The notes below the pieces were generated by a model. The model had not been told where the DNA came from and did no database searches. It saw nothing but the letters and a program-made list of their open reading frames with translations. The position numbers and the translations under genes are program-made. 6,174 bases of DNA. It comes from Flavobacterium sp. Lineage in GTDB: Bacteria; Bacteroidota; Bacteroidia; Flavobacteriales; Flavobacteriaceae. Each line of letters begins with the position of its first letter. The first letter of the stretch is position 1. Below, piece by piece: positions 4,638 through 6,174 of this stretch. The stretch is taken from NCBI GenBank assembly GCA_004296145.1, contig SEBM01000253.1, positions 1 through 6,174 of the forward strand. The letters are read 5' to 3'.

Positions 4638-6116
4638 TTATAATACCTTTTCCACACCAGGCGGCATCCATTGTCCCGTAACAATTTCTTTTTTGGGCCA
4701 GTACGCACGCAGGTATAACGAAAAATCAGCTTTTGGTGCAGGAAGCCAGTTATCTTTAAGAGCTGCTGAAGGTGCTGCTGCCTGTATATAAATCGTAAGA
4801 GATCCGTCAGCGTTGAATTTCAACGTTTTATTTTTGGTCCCCAACGAATATCGTTTTATTTCATTAGCTACAAAAAAATGATGCTCATCATACAAAGTAA
4901 GCGACCAAAATCCTTCTGTAGGCGGTGTTTGCCCTTTTGGGAAAGTTATTTTGTACCGATTTGCACCATTCAAACGTTGTCCTGAAGCATCAAGATCCTG
5001 ATATAGATACTTTGTTTCATTAGCAGTATTTACAAGTATATTGGATTTTGCAACTGCAGTACGCGAAAAATAATCGGTACCAAAAGCAGCTCCGTTATTT
5101 ACTGTTGACCAATGATTTGCCAAAGGAGCGCCCCAATTTCGAAACTGTAGCAACGGATCTATCATTTCGAGTTCGGCTTTATTAAGTTCTTCTACAAGTA
5201 TTTTTTTAAGTGCAGGATCTTTCTTTATTAAACTGAGAAGGCTTTTTACTTGTGCATAACGCGTTTCTTCTCCCGGCAACGGCGGAGCATCTTTCAAAAC
5301 AAGAGGCAATTCATCAAAAAACTTATCCGGAAAAACCCATTTTGTTTCAGCGCCTCCGGCATCTTTCATTGGTGACTCCAGTTTTGGCAGTTTACTCCAA
5401 TCGTGTTTTTTCATTTTCCCGTCAAATTTATCTAAGGAATAAACATCAATCCCGCTTATTACTGTTTGAACAGCCTGTCTGTCCTGTGCATTATCATCCT
5501 GAAACACACGCGGCACTACAAAAGCAGTGTTGGTTTTAGATTTGAATACTTTTGTTATTCCTTTAGGCACTTCTCCTTTCCAGTCCGGTCCAGTTATCAT
5601 GTAAAAACCTGGTTTGGTATCGTACATTTTACCAAGGCTGGCAAAAGAATCTGTACGCAAATCTACAATCTGATATACCCAAAAACGATTACCAAAATCA
5701 GGAACCTGCACTATCACGGGAGTTTCATCAAGAGCTGCTATAGCTGCGCCGTATACCACATCCTGATTTGGGCAGGCAACCCATCGCTGTTCCGGCTCTA
5801 TATAATCATGAAGCATAGACAATGTGTTTAAAGGAGCAAAAGGCAATACACCGTTCATCAGTCCGGCTTTTGGGGCTTGTTTAAAAGCAAGACGGCGATT
5901 ATAAATATTGACCATCGGCCATGCCCAAAAATAGGTATCTCTTGCCAGCATTTTGGCATACGATTCTGTTATTTTTATAGTGGTATCTACCCCTGTTACA
6001 GGCTGAAGAGTATCTGATGTTATTACATCGAAATCTTTATTAATAATAGTTTCTTTTTTGCACGCTGTTAAGAACAATAGGATTAGAATAAAAAGGGAAA
6101 GCTTCTTCATGATCAT
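4638..6116 (-). CDS. DUF1254/DUF1214 domain lipoprotein
   Basis: The 492-residue protein begins with a lipoprotein signal: basic KK at 4-5, hydrophobic core 7-16, lipobox LTAC with the lipidated Cys at 19, then KKE. It should therefore be a membrane-anchored envelope lipoprotein. The DUF1254 domain covers about residues 60-190 (landmarks DTYFWAWPMVNIYNR, NQDVVYGAA, VPDFGNRFWVYQIVD). The DUF1214 domain covers about 365-475 (landmarks GFWSLTLYDEHHFFV, NWLPAPKADFSLYLRAYWP). This two-domain arrangement and length are usual for the family, whose biochemical function I do not know; no catalytic motif is evident. A second in-frame ATG at 6110 would give MKKLSLF, also a good signal peptide. I keep 6116 because an A-rich stretch precedes it, but the choice is uncertain. 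It lies upstream of mpg on the same strand, with no functional link evident. Its own promoter may lie partly beyond the right edge. Confidence 0.92.
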   Translation of the reverse strand: MIMKKLSLFILILLFLTACKKETIINKDFDVITSDTLQPVTGVDTTIKITESYAKMLARDTYFWAWPMVNIYNRRLAFKQAPKAGLMNGVLPFAPLNTLSMLHDYIEPEQRWVACPNQDVVYGAAIAALDETPVIVQVPDFGNRFWVYQIVDLRTDSFASLGKMYDTKPGFYMITGPDWKGEVPKGITKVFKSKTNTAFVVPRVFQDDNAQDRQAVQTVISGIDVYSLDKFDGKMKKHDWSKLPKLESPMKDAGGAETKWVFPDKFFDELPLVLKDAPPLPGEETRYAQVKSLLSLIKKDPALKKILVEELNKAELEMIDPLLQFRNWGAPLANHWSTVNNGAAFGTDYFSRTAVAKSNILVNTANETKYLYQDLDASGQRLNGANRYKITFPKGQTPPTEGFWSLTLYDEHHFFVANEIKRYSLGTKNKTLKFNADGSLTIYIQAAAPSAALKDNWLPAPKADFSLYLRAYWPKKEIVTGQWMPPGVEKVL

Positions 6117-6130
6117 TTTATTTTAAATTA

Positions 6131-6165
6131 TCTGATTAAAATTAAATAACTTAGAAAAAATCAGA
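6131..6165. repeat. 7-bp inverted repeat upstream of the DUF1254 lipoprotein gene
   Basis: TCTGATT (6131-6137) and AATCAGA (6159-6165) are exact inverted arms separated by 21 bases. They flank a weak -7-like TAATTTTA on the minus strand, just upstream of the start codon at 6116. A regulator site is possible, but the spacing is wide and the DNA is AT-rich. Confidence 0.3.
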
Positions 6166-6174
6166 AAAAAATAT

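Noticed and set aside
4630..4646. GTATT/AATAC inverted repeat at the end of the DUF1254 gene as a terminator
   Set aside because: The arms are only 5 bp and all but one pair are A-T, the stop codon sits in the loop, and the following T run is short; it is too weak to call.
5252..5831. Two overlapping + strand open frames (95 and 121 codons)
   Set aside because: Both are antisense to the DUF1254/DUF1214 lipoprotein gene, whose domains are well supported on the minus strand.

Overview
The window looks like ordinary chromosome from a Bacteroidota bacterium, most likely Flavobacterium or a close relative. The evidence is AT-rich DNA with no recognisable Shine-Dalgarno sequences, a Bacteroidota-type sigma-A promoter (TTTG-N18-TAAATTTG upstream of the L,D-transpeptidase gene), and signal peptides and a lipobox of the Bacteroidota kind. 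The proteins also read as typical of Flavobacterium. I see no mobile element, RNA gene, CRISPR array or phage gene.

Layout from left to right. (1) The + strand carries the C-terminal 121 residues of an isochorismatase-like cysteine hydrolase, cut by the window edge. Seven bases later comes a complete alpha/beta-hydrolase with an intact Ser-Asp-His triad. The two form an apparent operon that closes at a strong hairpin terminator (1208-1243). (2) A lone + strand gene (1355-2494) encodes an exported protein of unknown function. It converges on a minus-strand, YkuD_2-type murein L,D-transpeptidase gene (2523-3122) with only 28 bp between them. (3) A 251-bp divergent region holds the transpeptidase promoter and two dyads upstream of a GNAT acetyltransferase (3374-3886, + strand). 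(4) The GNAT gene converges on a minus-strand 3-methyladenine DNA glycosylase (mpg, 3964-4569). Their 77-bp gap is filled by direct repeats and five exact tandem ATCTAAA heptamers that run into the mpg stop codon. (5) Upstream of mpg on the same strand is a large DUF1254/DUF1214 lipoprotein gene (4638-6116).

The genes form no obvious single pathway. Two are hydrolases probably acting on small molecules, three are envelope or exported proteins, one is a DNA repair enzyme and one an acetyltransferase. The observation most worth a second look is regulatory. The GNAT and mpg genes, which face each other, both lack an ATG and appear to start at TTG. Both also carry the same 10-mer, AAGTATTCAA, 3-4 bases after the candidate -7 element and inside a dyad. 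This could be a shared operator, or chance in AT-rich DNA. I found nothing that I can defend as a new biological system.
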